A stretch of DNA of 64,000 bases from Rhipicephalus microplus (taxonomy: Eukaryota > Arthropoda > Arachnida > Ixodida > Ixodidae), in NCBI RefSeq assembly GCF_043290135.1, contig NC_134701.1:62327502-62391501 (forward strand), read 5' to 3'. Each line of letters opens with the position of its first letter. Position 1 is the stretch's first letter. Below are positions 32,347 to 43,988 of this stretch, in pieces. The notes beneath the pieces are model-generated. The model worked only from the letters and a program-made list of their open reading frames with translations. It ran no database searches and was not told the origin of the DNA. The position numbers and the translations under genes were made by a program.

Positions 32347-32349
<3 letters not shown>
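32185..32349 (+). repeat. 3' LTR (165 bp)
   Basis: It is identical to the 5' LTR. TG...CA ends run directly into (AT)n. Confidence 0.95.

Positions 32350-32394
<45 letters not shown>
32350..32394. repeat. (AT)n microsatellite, right of Ty3/gypsy insertion
   Basis: A continuation of the tract at 27025-27106, with two G interruptions. Confidence 0.9.
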
Positions 32395-32436
32395 ACATTT
32401 AAACAACATTAAACATTTGATTAGACGTTTTGGCCG

Positions 32437-32656
32437 AACACAGGGTATACCTAATGACAATTGTTGATGTTCTACGTCTAGCAACCGGGTCCGAAAGTTT
32501 TGACCATGTGGCGTTCTTTATTGCGCACCTGATTCTAGCTACACGGCCGGTAACCGTTCGCCTCAGTCGATGTGCAGCCACCGTGGCCAGAATTTGATCC
32601 CGCGACTTCCGAGTCAGCAGTCAAGCACCGTTGCTAGGCTACTATAGCGGGAGACT
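32437..32656 (-). mobile_element. Old, diverged Ruka-like SINE
   Basis: In reverse orientation, GCAGCCACCGTGGCCAGAATT and GATCCCGCGACTTCCGAGTC match the SINE head, and TGGCGTTCTTTATTGCGCAC matches its body (compare 59640-59700). It is much more diverged than the other copies. Confidence 0.65.
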
Positions 32657-33362
32657 TGGTAGGATTAAATATATTTTGTTGTTTTACGTGCGCCTGCACA
32701 TATCATTATTGATCAGGTTCAAGGGAAGTTGACTTCATGAAAATTCGTGTAGATATATTTGCGCTGCACAAATATTAGCGGAGAATCAATCGATAATTTA
32801 CGAGTATCGACGCAAAATGTTCGCCTTTTTTTTTTTAAATGAAAGCTGATACCTTCGAAACTCTAGAAAATGTGCTCCTGTGTCCAAGTAAACACTAAAA
32901 AACTAATGACAGCAAGCTTTGAAAAGCTCGCTTCAGCACCTGCCCTGCCCTGACGTCACAACACGGTGTTAATCTCTTGTCACGTGCCCGCGCAACATGC
33001 CGGGACGTTTCACTTTCGTCGACTGAGGTGGTCAACGCAGAAGCAGTCATTTTAAATCGTTTCCATATAGAAAGACTTGTTACCCTGACGCCATCGAAAC
33101 TTCTCATACTTGTGCGTCAAGCCAACAGAATGATTACTGTCTTGACAATAAGCCAGTGACGACGTCAGCAGGTGCACAATGAGAAAATTGACTTTAAATC
33201 AATATAAATACCTCCAGAACCGTCTATGTGTACAGAATATTTGTGTAGTAGCGAGAATTCACCTGATTCACTCGGTATATTAGCACCCCTTTAGGGCGGC
33301 TTCTTGAGTGACAATTGTACACTGCGCATAGCGTTGCATGCACTCGCACAGTACACACTCAC
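32657..33362. other. Haspin-like intron sequence, nothing recognised
   Basis: No domain, repeat partner or exon was seen on either strand. Confidence 0.4.
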
Positions 33363-33456
33363 CCGACGAGGTGACAGATCTTCAAAAACGTCTCTCCCAT
33401 CGCCTCGCACTTGCTCCTGGGCATTTTCTTCAGGTTGGTGAACAAGGGCTTCACAT
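33363..33456 (-). CDS. Haspin-like kinase, penultimate exon (94 nt)
   Basis: On the minus strand, GTCTCAG|ATGTG opens at 33456 and GTCGG|GTGAGT closes at 33363. Thirty full codons read VKPLFTNLKK, MPRSKCEAMG, ETFLKICHLV. The first two bases complete a GAT codon with the last base of exon 43988-43751, and the last two complete GGT with exon 26689-26485, so both junction phases match. By position it replaces the haspin segment with D-x-LF-T/x-G-x-GDYQFDIYRLM; only LFT and the hydrophobic F-x-x-I-x-x-L spacing remain. Assignment rests on phase, splice sites and position more than on sequence identity. Confidence 0.6.
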
Positions 33457-36400
33457 CTGAGACAAGCACGCGCATGTATAAGCTATATACGTTGGTACAC
33501 AGTAATATTTTTTCTTTTCAACTTAAAACCCGCCTTGCATCGATGGCAGTATAACTTATCCACCACTGATGCGCGTACTTATAGAAGCTGAATTACACTA
33601 GATAGTGTGTTCACGGTTACGCGCTCGTATGCGATCCAATAGGAGTTTTAATGGAACCATATGCATGCAGTGCTACACTTGGAGCTACCTACGCACCCCA
33701 GAAAAAAGATAGTGGTAGACAATAACAGCACAACGTTGAATTTAAGCTACAGGAAACTTTCAAACAACATGCTACCGCATGCCTACTTATGCTAAGCAAA
33801 AACCAAGTTTTTTTCTTTAATCAATGCGAAGCTGTGGGTGCGGAAATGACATTGTAAATGCTTTCTAGGGAACGCTGTAATTTATGAATGGTATATTGAT
33901 ATGAAAATTTCCGAAAACTACATCATTGCCCGGCGACTATGTGAAAGCTGCCTACAAAATAAAAATAAGCCGCTGTGCATTGGGACTTGTTAGGTGTGCC
34001 GGCAAACGTCACTAACAACACTTTGTAAAGAAATGCCAGTCTTGCACCAGAAGCAGAGAAAAAGGCCCCCTAAAATGCGACAAAAAGGGCTGATTGATTC
34101 ATGTCAGCTTGGTGATACACTTACAAGACGTTACGAAAGACTGAACAGAGATGACAAGGAACACAGGACACAGTGTTAAATGGACACTAAAGTCACTAAA
34201 AGACTAAAGAAAATTACGTCAAAGTGAAAGCTCATTCTATGACAACGTCAAAAACGACGATATTTTCAACAACAGTGCCCTACTTACTAAGAAATCAAGG
34301 TAAATGCAAAAGAATAGAAGTGCCACAGTAGGACATTCTCACAATGATCCCGATGACGTCAGATGAAGCACCTACAACTAATCACTAGTCGTCAATCTAG
34401 CTGCACTAAATAAAGAACATTTCGTGCATCAAGAGGTGTAATACAATGCTGCTTGTTCTTGTCTCTTTTATTCATGAATAAAAACAAAAAACAAAAAAAA
34501 CACCCGACTGTTTTTGCAACGAATGTGTGCAAGGCGGAGCCTCACCTAGATGACGTAGCCACCATTTTTCCCTCTCCCCGTTGCGGCGCAGTGCTCACCC
34601 TTCTAGTTTTCTCCCCCCCCCCCCCTCCCTCTTTCGCTTTGGTGGCGCAAGCGCCGTTCGTTCGAGGCGTGCGGTGATTGTGGTGTGTTCTGTTTGCTCA
34701 GTTCGCGGCGTGGGTTGTCGTGTTTTGCATGTGCCCGGAGGTAGGTTGCACGGGCCTTCTGGCCGACTGAATGTGATACAAAAGTACCTCCAACGGTTAC
34801 GTCGTCATAAGGATGGCTACTCTCACGGCTGCCTTAAGCCAGACGATCCTGTGCGGACATAAAAATACATGAAGAATTTTAAATATAAAGACGTATAAAT
34901 AGCTTCTTAATGCGTCGCTATGCGCTTTGATTTAGCATCCGAAAACGCAGAAGTAATTTCAACGAGGGACTTCAATATAAAATGACAAAAAGCTCGGCGG
35001 TGACACATCAGCATCTGATATACAGAATCCAGCATCATGCCTGCGCCCTGCTCTAAATGCCAAATTCACACTTCTAGCAAGACGACCATTAGCACACATG
35101 GCCATGTCCCAACATGGAGTGCAGCCCGACTGCACATATGGTGTCTTGCGTCGCGCGTGATTAATGTTTCAATGTTCAAATAAAATAAATGCACAGGTGC
35201 GTACAAAGCAAACAAAGATATTCCGAGAATTCAAAGCATTTATGTCAAGAGCACAGGGATGGTGTCGCTTTTTTGTTTGTCACGATTAGCTTGCATGCGC
35301 ACATCTAATCATGACTCAAACGGAAAAATAAAAGTTAAGCTTTAATTATAATTATTAAATTTTCTGAAGTTCGGATCATGTACCAATAACCAGAGCTACG
35401 CTTTTTTGAAATAAATCGGTGTGGCGAAAGCTCTGAACGGGTAACCAGAACAATGAAAACCCGATCTTCAGAAACGCGAAATCAATTCTGCAGCTCTAAT
35501 CCTAACTGAAAACATATCGTTCTGCCGTGTTGAGTTCCTGGTTAATATTACTGCTGCATTCTTAAATGCTAAATAAAGGCGCATAGCGAGACATTAAGAA
35601 GCAATCGGTACATCCTTACATTCAGACGAGTTGTTCAGGTCTCTTATTGTCCGCGCAACATACCTCTAGTTGACGGCAGCCAAAGACCTCTCATTAAGCT
35701 TATCGTCTGACTCCAGGTAGCCATGGGAGTAGCCGTTTTCACGACAACGCACGCCGCGAACTAAGCAGACAGAACACCCCCCAATCACCGCACGCACGTC
35801 GCGAATGAATGGCGCTTAAATATGTAAACTGGTTAGCGTAACTTCCATAGAAGCACATGTGTCGAGTAGTCGGCGGCTCGTTGCCACCGTCGCCACCTAC
35901 GTGAGAAGACAACTAACGGCAAAAAAATAAATAAATAAAATATGACGTCACAACCGGAAGCGGTGGCGACGTCTCACATTTGTCCTACATGGCGCGAAAT
36001 TGATTTTTTTTCTTTATTGCTGACCTGCTACGTGCCTTTATTATTACGCAATTTTACTGCGCTTTAATTGCTTCTCGCTAATTGCATGTGAGAGAAAAAA
36101 ATAAAAAGATTAAGCAAGCAAAGCTGTTTTATTAGCCGAGTGACGTATCTTGCAATATGCACAAGAAACTTCCCAGAGGCAATTGTGAGACAACCGTTCG
36201 CGAGCACAATAGCATAATACTTTGGAAACTCACGTTGACGAATCCTTGAAAACCACTGCAGTGAGACAGCAGTTCTGAAAATATAGCTTTGGCAGCCGTA
36301 AAATACAGCGTCTTGTTGGTTAGCCTGTCGCGTTCAGAGCCACCAAAGGCGAGGGCATGCCGGCCGTTCGAAAGCAGTCGGCAGTCACAGGAGCGGCTAT

Positions 36401-36639
36401 CTACACATTCTGTGAGTTAGTTGTGATATATGAAACGCACATAAAAATTAAAAAAAAAAACACTTCGGAAGGTACGCAAGAAATTACCACGGAAAACTGA
36501 GCGGTACCTCGTTGGCCTGTTAATGCGCCGAACCAAAAGATTGGTAGATCCCACGTGCAGTGGGAATAGATGATATGCAAAGCACGAATGAGAAATGTTT
36601 ATATATGTCACTTTAAAATCAGCACAGTGTTACGAGGCG
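33457..36639. other. 3.2 kb with no recognised gene (haspin-like intron)
   Basis: It has short ORFs only. A CpG-rich stretch with a C14 run lies at 34540-34760. It contains ATGTGCCCGGAG|GTAGGT, which could be a tiny first exon, but nothing confirms it. Short A-rich tracts lie near 34480 and 36450. Confidence 0.4.
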
Positions 36640-36923
36640 GATGTAACCGATGCCGTACATGACTTTTGTGTAATGATTATTATGTTTGGATGTGTTGTTT
36701 GCCTTCGTCATATATTCACGTCACGTGATACCAAGGTAAATATATGTGGAGCTAGCGAAACGGCCGCAAACACGATACGAGCGTGGTATGTTGTCATGTT
36801 CTTACATGACACGCGTGACAGGATTATAGTGTTTGCACCAGTCATATGTTTTGTCATCCATTGACGTCACGTAGCACCAAACTTGGTATATGTGGAGCTA
36901 TCAAATCGGCCGCGAGCACATCA

Positions 36924-37730
36924 TAAAGGGCCCAATATACTCCAATGTAGCGTTGAGCCCGCGCACGCTAGCGACGCTACGTTAGCAAAACGCGAGCACT
37001 CCCAGGCGCGACCATCGTCCGTCGGCGCGGCCCCACGGCAACCATAGAGTTTCTTAATATACACTAGAGGGAACCCTGGCGCTAGTGTCTATGGGAGCTG
37101 CAATGCACGGTGCTTCAGCGAGCATGGGACTGATGGGTAGTATACACATTTGTCTAAACTTCGTACTTCTGGCCTGCTTTTGGCTCCGTGTGTGTTCGTG
37201 TGGCTTGGAGCTGTTTTATCACGAAACAAATATTAGCAAATGTTCTGCGGTTGCGCTTCACCATCTTATTATTTTAAACTTACCTTTCCAAATCGGGTCA
37301 TGAAGTTCAAAAGGGTTGAATCTTTCTTTCGAAACAAAACCGAAACACAGCAATAAACGAAGCCTCAAGTACGATTTGCCACCCACAACTACGAAGACTA
37401 GGCAAATGTGTGTGCTACCCATCATTCCCATGGTCGCTGAACGATCGCAGCGCCAGAGTGCTCTCTAAATAATTTTGAGAAACTCTATGATGGCAACCGG
37501 CACGAAATGTGACATGCTGCATTTCGCGCCGATGTGTTACCCAAACAACAACAACACTGCGTCTCCCTCTTTTCGTGATGGAGGGACGCCGGACGCGCTG
37601 ATACGCGAATGCGTCAAAGCAATGCAGTGAGGCACGCGCCAGTGAGTATATGGCTGGACCGGCGCCTGGCGTGGCAACGCCAACGAGCACGCGCACCGCG
37701 TCACGTCAAAATGCATTGGCGCCTTGACTG
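36924..37730. mobile_element. Unknown GC-rich element inserted in the satellite
   Basis: Its ends are AAGGGCCCAAT and ATTGGCGCCTT, imperfect inverted repeats (9 of 11). The sequence is rich in CGCG words and noncoding. It contains a MITE family A copy at 37043-37489; without it the element is about 350 bp. The exact target duplication was not resolved. Confidence 0.55.
37043..37489 (+). mobile_element. MITE family A, copy 2 (447 bp)
   Basis: It starts CATAGAGTTTCTTAA and ends GAAACTCTATG, with outer arms that remain partly complementary for about 110 bp (GATGGGTAGTATACACATTTG against CAAATGTGTGTGCTACCCATC). It is flanked by ACGGCAAC (37035-37042) and ATGGCAAC (37490-37497), an 8-bp duplication with one change. 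It is noncoding. Confidence 0.9.
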
Positions 37731-38140
37731 TGGCACGCAGTCATGTTCTCACATGACATACATCTCATGATTATCATGTTTGCACTAGCTACATACCTGC
37801 ATCATCCATTGCCGTCACGTAATACGAAATTTGGCGTATGTGAAGCTAGCGAAACTGCCGCGAGCGCACCATCAGTGTGGCATGTAGTCATGTTATTGCA
37901 TGACACGCATGTCGTGGTTATCATGCTTTGATGTGTCAATTACCTATGTCGTTCGTTCGCATCGCGTAACATCAAATTTGGTACATGTGAAGCTAGCGAA
38001 ACGACTGCGAACGTACCATGAGCGTAGCATGTGGTCATGTTGCTACATGACACGCATCTCATGATTATCATCTTTGCACCAGTCACATACCTTCGTCATC
38101 CATTCACGTACTGTAATACCAAATTTGGTATACGATAAGA

Positions 38141-38460
38141 TTTGAAGGTATGTTGGCGAAGTTCACATAAGACATGTTTGGAAAAGTTCCTCTAATTTTT
38201 CGTTTGCTTGCGAACTTGGTGGTTCATAAATGTTTTTGTGACCTCTTTTTTTTTTGCTACATATGCTGAGAAAACAGGGGATTGAAAGATAGAGTGAAGA
38301 AGGCGGAAATAAAGACCGTGGTTCGTCTCCTACATTTATGTCTTTCACACCGTTTGCTCCAGATGTGTAAACCGAACACTCAACCATGAACGATCTCTGA
38401 TATCCTGCATTGTTTCTGCTGCAGGCTGAGCCATAGGTCGGCAAACTCGCTCAGACAGAT
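38141..38460. other. Unassigned spacer
   Basis: Nothing was recognised on either strand. Confidence 0.4.
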
Positions 38461-39526
38461 TCAGATCAAGCCGTCAGTTTGAGTCTGAGTAAGTTCGAGT
38501 GAGTAATGTTTTGCTGAGTTTGAGTGAGTCCTATTAAGAAAAATTTCATCGAGTCTGAGTACGAGTGAATCTGGTTGAGAAAAAGTTTGATGAGTGGGAA
38601 TCCGAGCGAGCACTAAGGTATGGACGAAATACCACAGCGCCAGCCAAGCTAAATAATATAATAAAAAAAGAGTTTTGGCATGAATACAGGATTCTTCTTC
38701 AAAATAAAGCATGAGCAGCTAGTTCGCTTACTTCGAAGGTCGTCTAATCACATGTTTCAGGCAACGTGCATTCACAGGCGGAAGATTACCACAGCTTTTG
38801 TTCAGCGTGTACGCAGTGGTTTGAATAAACAATGAACGGAGATGAGTCCATGGTGTTTTTTTTTTCTCGTGGTGATGACGGAAGCATCTTCCCAGTTGAT
38901 CATGTTGCCCGTAGAGACATTTGACGTGACCATGCAAATGCAAGTGCTCTTGTCAAATGCAAGTGAATTAGACGCCACCTTCTTGGTAAAACATTGGCGA
39001 GGTGTATTCCACGAGTAACACTGAGTGAGCTTACGTTTGGCGACCTTTTATGTCAACTACTCAACTTCAGCATTATTATCAGCCACTCGCATTAGTACAA
39101 TTTATGTCTACTCACTCATCAATGCAGTAGCATTCATATTCCAACTCAATATTAATTGAATACATGGGTTAGCAGTGGCAGGGGGCAGCTGCTCGACCCT
39201 TCGCCTCCATTTGTTTTTTCAAACAAATGCCTTGAAGGAAACATCTCGTGTGAGTCATCATTTTTAATGAAAATGCTCTTGATTTCCACCACTCAAAACT
39301 AGTATTTGAAGATACTAGATCAAAATCGCCTGGTAGAGCATAGATAATGCGGGCTATGAGTGTTAAAATGCATGAACACCTCGAACAAAACAGCTAATAG
39401 TACGCCAACGAACTGATGAGTGTACTCACTCAGACTCACACAGACTCAAAGACAGCCGTGAATTTGAGTTTGAGTCAGTCTAAGTGAGTAATATTTTGGT
39501 AAGTCTGAGTCCGAGTAAGATAAATA
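38461..39526. repeat. Degenerate GAGTCTGAGTGAGT repeat at both ends of a 1-kb stretch
   Basis: 38468-38610 and 39418-39526 share TTTGAGT-TGAGT-AGT-GAGTGAGTAAT-TTTTG and runs of GAGT/CTGAGT words in the same orientation. Between them is unassigned A/T-rich DNA. This may be one dispersed repeat duplicated, or the ends of a larger element. Confidence 0.55.
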
Positions 39527-39529
39527 TTT

Positions 39530-42500
39530 GTGGGTTGCCCCTTGTCTTTCAAAAGACAGAGGGTAACTGTCTTATATTTATTTAACATTCCTAACAGACT
39601 CTTCTAGAGCATAGGTTAAGGGTGGCATATATACACACACACAAAAAAAAGAACAATGGTAGCGTATGCACTTAAACTATACAAATTGTATACAACTTAA
39701 CAACGGCACTGATAACCTAGACATTGATTACAAAAAAAATATCAAACAAATGCACATCTCAATTAAATGGCGATGAAGTGATGCGAGGTGTAGTGAGAGT
39801 TTAGTTGCTCTCGGAACACCTTGCTGTTAGCCACTGAAATTATCGCATCAGGAAGATCATTCCACAGTGAAACTGCCTGTGGCAAAGCGGATACGTTAAA
39901 TGCGTGTGTTCTGTCGCAAAGACGCATGCAGCTGCACTGATTTTGCGTACGTGCTGTCCTGCGTTCCGGTGTGTGCAGAGGGAAAGGAGGCACTTTCATA
40001 GAATGGATATAGTTGTGAAACAACACAAGCAGGGCTATCTTGCGAGAACTTTCTAATGACTGGAATTTGATATGATGTTTTATTAGAAGAACACTGCTTC
40101 TACGCTGGTAGTTCTGAGTGATGAAGCGTGCTGCTCTGTTTTGAATGACTTTGATCATCTGTGTTAACTAGAGTTGATGAGGGGACCAAACTGGTGAGGC
40201 ACATTCTAACTGTGGACGTACAAATGTTAAGATAGTTTGCGAATGCTCAATATGAAGTTATGAAGATTTTGACTTGAATTTTTAGATGCCTTAGAACAAA
40301 TGTAAGTTATGTGGGAGGAGAATGGAAGCCTAGAATCAATAAGAACTCCTCAATATTTGTATGAGGTGGTTCGAGGTATTTTGCAGTTGTTAATGTTGTA
40401 TGAAAAAGTTGAAATTGAGTGCTTTTGAGAAACGGACATTATTTTATATTTTGCAGTATTCAAACCCATTAACCACTTAGTACACCAACTGCTAACGAGG
40501 TGTAGGTCATTTTTAATGGCGACATGATCAGTGGAAGATGTTATAGATCAACAAATGAAGCAGTCATCTGCGAAAAGACGTATGCTGGGTGAAATGTTCG
40601 TCGGCAGATCATTGATGAAAATTAGGAAGAGCGGAGTGCCAAGGACGCTACCTTGGGGTACTCCTGAACTGACTTCTGCAAGATCTCAATGAAAACCATT
40701 TGCGAATGTGAGCTGTTCACGAAATAAAAGAAAATTCCAGAGCCATGATAGCGTTAAACAGCCTAATTTAAGGGCAGCCAATTCGGCAATTGAACGACAA
40801 TGGGCGACACGTCGAAATGCCTTCGGAAAATCTAAGAAAACGCAATCTGTCTGTGTGTTCATGTCAAAATTAGTGTGTAGGTCTGTCGTGAATTCTAAAA
40901 GTTGTGTACCGCAAGCGAAAACTTTCCTGAAGCCATGTTGTGTGGAGCTAAAAATTGCTTGATTTAAGATTTTTTTAAATGTGCGAAGCAATGAAATGTC
41001 CAAGTAATTTACTCTTGATTCATGTTAATGAGACGAGACGATAATTTTCAACTTGATCTTTACACCCTGCTGTAAATACAGGAATAACTTTTGCGATTTT
41101 CCAGTCCATGGGAAGCTGACCAGCTGACAAGGACTGCCTGAAGATGTGAAATAATATTTTAGAGGACATGATCATTGTATTTTTAGTATCTTTGAATTGA
41201 TATTATCAAGACAAATACAGGCGAAAACCTTTACTTTGTTAATTAGTTTGGTGCTGCCCTCAATTTTAGTATGTAAAGGTGCCATGAAGAGGTAATCAAG
41301 TTCCGGAAAATCTGGAATACTAGAATGATCTTCCCGCGTAAAGACAGATTATAATAACCTAATAAATGCACTTGCACACTGATCTCATGGGAGAGGTAAC
41401 TGATTTTCGTCCTTCAAAGTAATATCTGTAACAGAAGAAACTAGTGATAATTGTTGTCAACACTTTCTGGGATTGCATTTTAATAACGAAGGAAGGTCGT
41501 GTTTAAAATACTTGTTTTTTTTTTTTGCAGAGATTAACGCAGAAGTGTAACTTTTAGGACATTCTTTATGTTTCTTCCAAGCAGAGGCACCTGAAGCATG
41601 TGCTGCTGCCCGATACAGCCGTCTTTTTTTGATTCCTCAAGGTCCGCAAATGTTTGTTAAACCATGGGTTTCTCTTACTATTATATACAGAGACTTCAGG
41701 CATGTATTTGTCTATTAATAAGGTAATATCTCTGAACAATGACCAGTTTTCATAGACAGTAAGGCCTGACAATGAGGAAAAGAATGTGTAGTTGTAGAAT
41801 TCTTCCAAGTCCGCATTCATACCACTATAATTGGCTTTACTGTAGCCTTCAATCACTTTTTTTTAGTTTTACCCGAGACTTTGAGAGAAGTGTCGATTGT
41901 TATTTGAACTAGCTTATGGTCACTGAACCCTTCAAGGCATGAGTTTTCCGCTACATTATCGGGATCTGTGGTAAGCAATAAATCCAAAGTATTATTGCCC
42001 TTTGTTGGTTTGTTAATTGCTTGAGTAAAATTAAAATCTAGGGTGACATTCACAAAGCCAGAAGACATTTGGGATGCGAATGAGTAATTGTTCCAATAAA
42101 TTTGTGTAAAGTTAAAATCTCCAAAGAGGTAGACATTAATAGTGCAGCATCTCTCAGTAGCTAAAGTGGTGCTGCTACGAAGATGATCTATAAATTACTG
42201 TTCCGAGTCGGCCGGACAGTAACACACGCCCGCTAACATTTTTGTGGTAGAATTGGTGCACGCCACCCAGACAATTTCCAACTTTTAATTTGTATCGACG
42301 ACAAAAGCAAGTAAAGATTTTTCATGGCAATAAGAACATCTCCCCCACGTTTGCTTTGACGATCACACCGGAAACCATTATAATTTGTGTTCCCTTGGCG
42401 AATTTCGTGGTCGTCAACATTCCGAGTCAGCCATGTTTCAGTCAGCAGACGGACATTTGACAGACTATCTTCCAGAAACAAACGAATAAGATCACACTTG

Positions 42501-42620
42501 CGCAGTAAGCTGCGAATATTAGTAAATGAAACAGACAACTGTTGCAGGCTTACTTTTAAATTTTTTTTCCTGCCCTTTAAGAGACTGACAGAAAGAGCAG
42601 AATAGGTCCGGAAACAAACG
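39530..42620 (-). mobile_element. CR1/Jockey-type non-LTR retrotransposon, decayed
   Basis: On the minus strand the order is endonuclease (42620-41850), linker, reverse transcriptase (41003-40600 and broken parts around it) and C-terminus (40158-39763). The C-terminus IQNRAARFITQNYQRRSSV is the block typical of CR1/L2-like elements in arthropods and is shared with the copy at 55750. No second edge or target duplication could be defined. Confidence 0.75.
39763..42620 (-). pseudogene. ORF2 pseudogene: endonuclease and reverse transcriptase
   Basis: Endonuclease fragments include SFTNIRSLLRKCDLIRLFLE and LLTETWL near 42450-42580. Domain end sequence DFNFTQAINKPT with LDLLLTTDPDNV lies near 41950-42030. 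Reverse transcriptase has QHGFRKVFACGTQLLEFTTD and VFLDFPKAFRRVAH near 40790-40940; motif A normally ends KAFD, so the second acidic residue is changed to Arg. At least six frame breaks occur. It would nick and reverse transcribe at the target; this copy is dead. Confidence 0.75.
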
Positions 42621-42630
42621 GGTGTTGAGG

Positions 42631-42872
42631 ATATCATAGTTGAAATGAAGAATAGGAAATGAACATGGAGCGGGCATGTAGCGCGTGGGCAGAATAACCG
42701 CTGGTCATTTAGGGTAACTGACTGGATTCCAAGACAAGACATACACGTGAGGGGGAGGCATAAAATAAGGTGCGCAGATACGATTACAAAATCTGCAGGC
42801 ATAACGTGGCGAGATAAAGTGCAGTACCGGGTCGATTGGCGGAACATGGAAGAGGCCTTTGCCCTGCACTAG
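42631..42872 (+). pseudogene. 3' end of an RTE-type non-LTR retrotransposon ORF
   Basis: A plus-strand frame reads DIIVEMKNRK, stop, then TWSGHVARGQNNRWSFRV ... ITWRDKVQYRVDWRNMEEAF and TAG at 42870. WxGHVAR...NRW plus a final D/YR-x-W-R-x-x-x-EAF block is the signature of RTE-clade C-termini. The short 3' tail after the stop (CTGCTGCTGCTCATGATGA) fits that clade. The rest of the element is absent: a heavily 5'-truncated copy abutting the minus-strand CR1-like element. Confidence 0.7.
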
Positions 42873-43750
42873 CCGTCAGTCTGCTGCTGCTCATGATGAA
42901 AGTTACCGGTCACGATTTAAGGTTGTCTACTGTAAACGCGCAAAGCTTACTGTTAACTACACCTCTTTCACATTACTACAAGCATTACTCTAAAACAGGG
43001 GTCTCAAACAACTGGTCCTCCAACATCTCCCTATAGCAGCCCGGACACGAATGTCTGCATCCCATTTTTATAATTTTTTAGAAGTAAGAATGTTCATTCG
43101 CCCCACAGGCATGAATGCTCTAAGTTTTTTTTTTTTGATTAAGCCATCACCTGCAGTCACCATGTGTTTATGCATAACCGCTTACAAAACTGTATATATT
43201 ATCCAATGGTTGTCAAAGTTTTAGTCGTTTTGAAAATAAATATTGGCATGTTGTTGCGGGATCCCTGGCGTCAAATACCCTAGAGAATCGGCCTATACGA
43301 AAATAGTCTTCTTTCATATGAAACTTGGGCCGGCATATTTGAATCTCACCCCCTCCTTACCGCTCATACCTTGATATCCCTCTCGGCTCCTGGGGAAGTG
43401 AAATTTTATGACTACCGCCAAAAACCAGATGTGCAAAGCAATGAGACATTGCATACCCCTTGAACAATTGAAGTGGTGATGTTTAGCAGATTTTGCAAAC
43501 GTTCGCTTTTCAGGGCTGGCACGGCGTGTTCGCCTTTTTCTCGCTTGAACTTTGTTTCGGCGTTTTATACGCGTTTAGATATCTTAGGCGTGACAAATGA
43601 ATGGATGGTTTTCGATGGCGTCGGCGGGTCGCATTCCAATCTCCAGCAAGCTTTTGCTTACTGGTTCGAGATGTCCCTGTATTGTAATGAGAAAATAATC
43701 ATTTTTTTTTTCTTTCCCTGCCAAGCACCAGCACTGGACTGGGCGTTTAC
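42873..43750. other. Unassigned; possible hAT-like end
   Basis: CAGGGGTCTCAAAC near 42998 resembles the terminal repeat of some hAT elements. No matching opposite end, transposase or duplication was found. It lies in the haspin-like intron. Confidence 0.35.
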
Positions 43751-43988
43751 CTCCTCGTAGTCTCAGGCGAGACGCGCAGAAGTCGACGAGGAAGGCGTGC
43801 ACGCCGAACGTGTGGACGTGCAGCACGCGTCCGTTGAGCCTGTAGGAGAGCACGTCGTGGTGCGCCTTCTTGACGAGCACGTGGTCTTCGCTCAGGGCTC
43901 GGTGCTCGAACTCGAGTGCCTCTTCGGCTACAGCCAGAGTGAGCGCCACTTGCTGCACCACCGACCACAGCTGCAGTGGGCTCTCCAG
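43751..43988 (-). CDS. Haspin-like kinase, catalytic-loop exon (238 nt)
   Basis: On the minus strand, TTTCTCAG|CTGGAG opens at 43988 and GAGGAG|GTAAAC closes at 43751. Seventy-nine codons plus one base include VVQQVALTLAVAEEALEFEH, then RALSEDHVLVKK, and LVDFCASRLRLRG at the end. Haspins share Q-V/L-x-x-x-LAVAE-x-x-L-x-FEHRDLHWGNVL and later a D-Y/F-T-x-SRL block; the match is clear. The catalytic HRD is HRA, HWGN is SEDH, and the metal-binding DYT is DFC. High GC and an open frame suggest a conserved protein, either a pseudokinase or a young pseudogene. The exon starts in phase 0 and ends in phase 1. Confidence 0.85.

Larger units (their letters stand above)
27107..32349 (+). mobile_element. 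Ty3/gypsy retrotransposon copy 2, apparently intact
   Basis: Two 165-bp LTRs, identical base for base as read by eye, flank full-length gag and pol with no internal stop. Order: LTR, TGGTGGAGGCTGCTGAG primer region, gag, -1 frameshift site, protease, reverse transcriptase, RNase H, integrase with H2C2, D,D35E and a GPY end, polypurine tract, LTR. There is no env gene and no chromodomain. It sits in an (AT)n tract, so the target duplication cannot be told from the repeat. It is antisense to the haspin-like gene and lies in its last intron. Confidence 0.95.
36640..38140. repeat. 147-bp satellite array, about 4.5 units, interrupted
   Basis: Equivalent points recur at about 36647, 36794, 37741, 37888 and 38035; the intact intervals are 147 bp. 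Shared words are TCATGTT, TACATGACACGCAT, CACCAGTCA, ATACCAAATTTGGTA and GAAGCTAGCGAAAC. The second unit is broken between about 36926 and 37731 by an inserted element, and the interrupted unit adds up to about one period. Confidence 0.85.

Noticed and set aside
34700..34760. Possible tiny first exon ATGTGCCCGGAG|GTAGGT in a CpG-rich stretch
   Set aside because: Four codons only and no linked downstream exon.
42995..43020. CAGGGGTCTCAAAC, a possible hAT terminal repeat
   Set aside because: No opposite end, no 8-bp duplication and no transposase found nearby.
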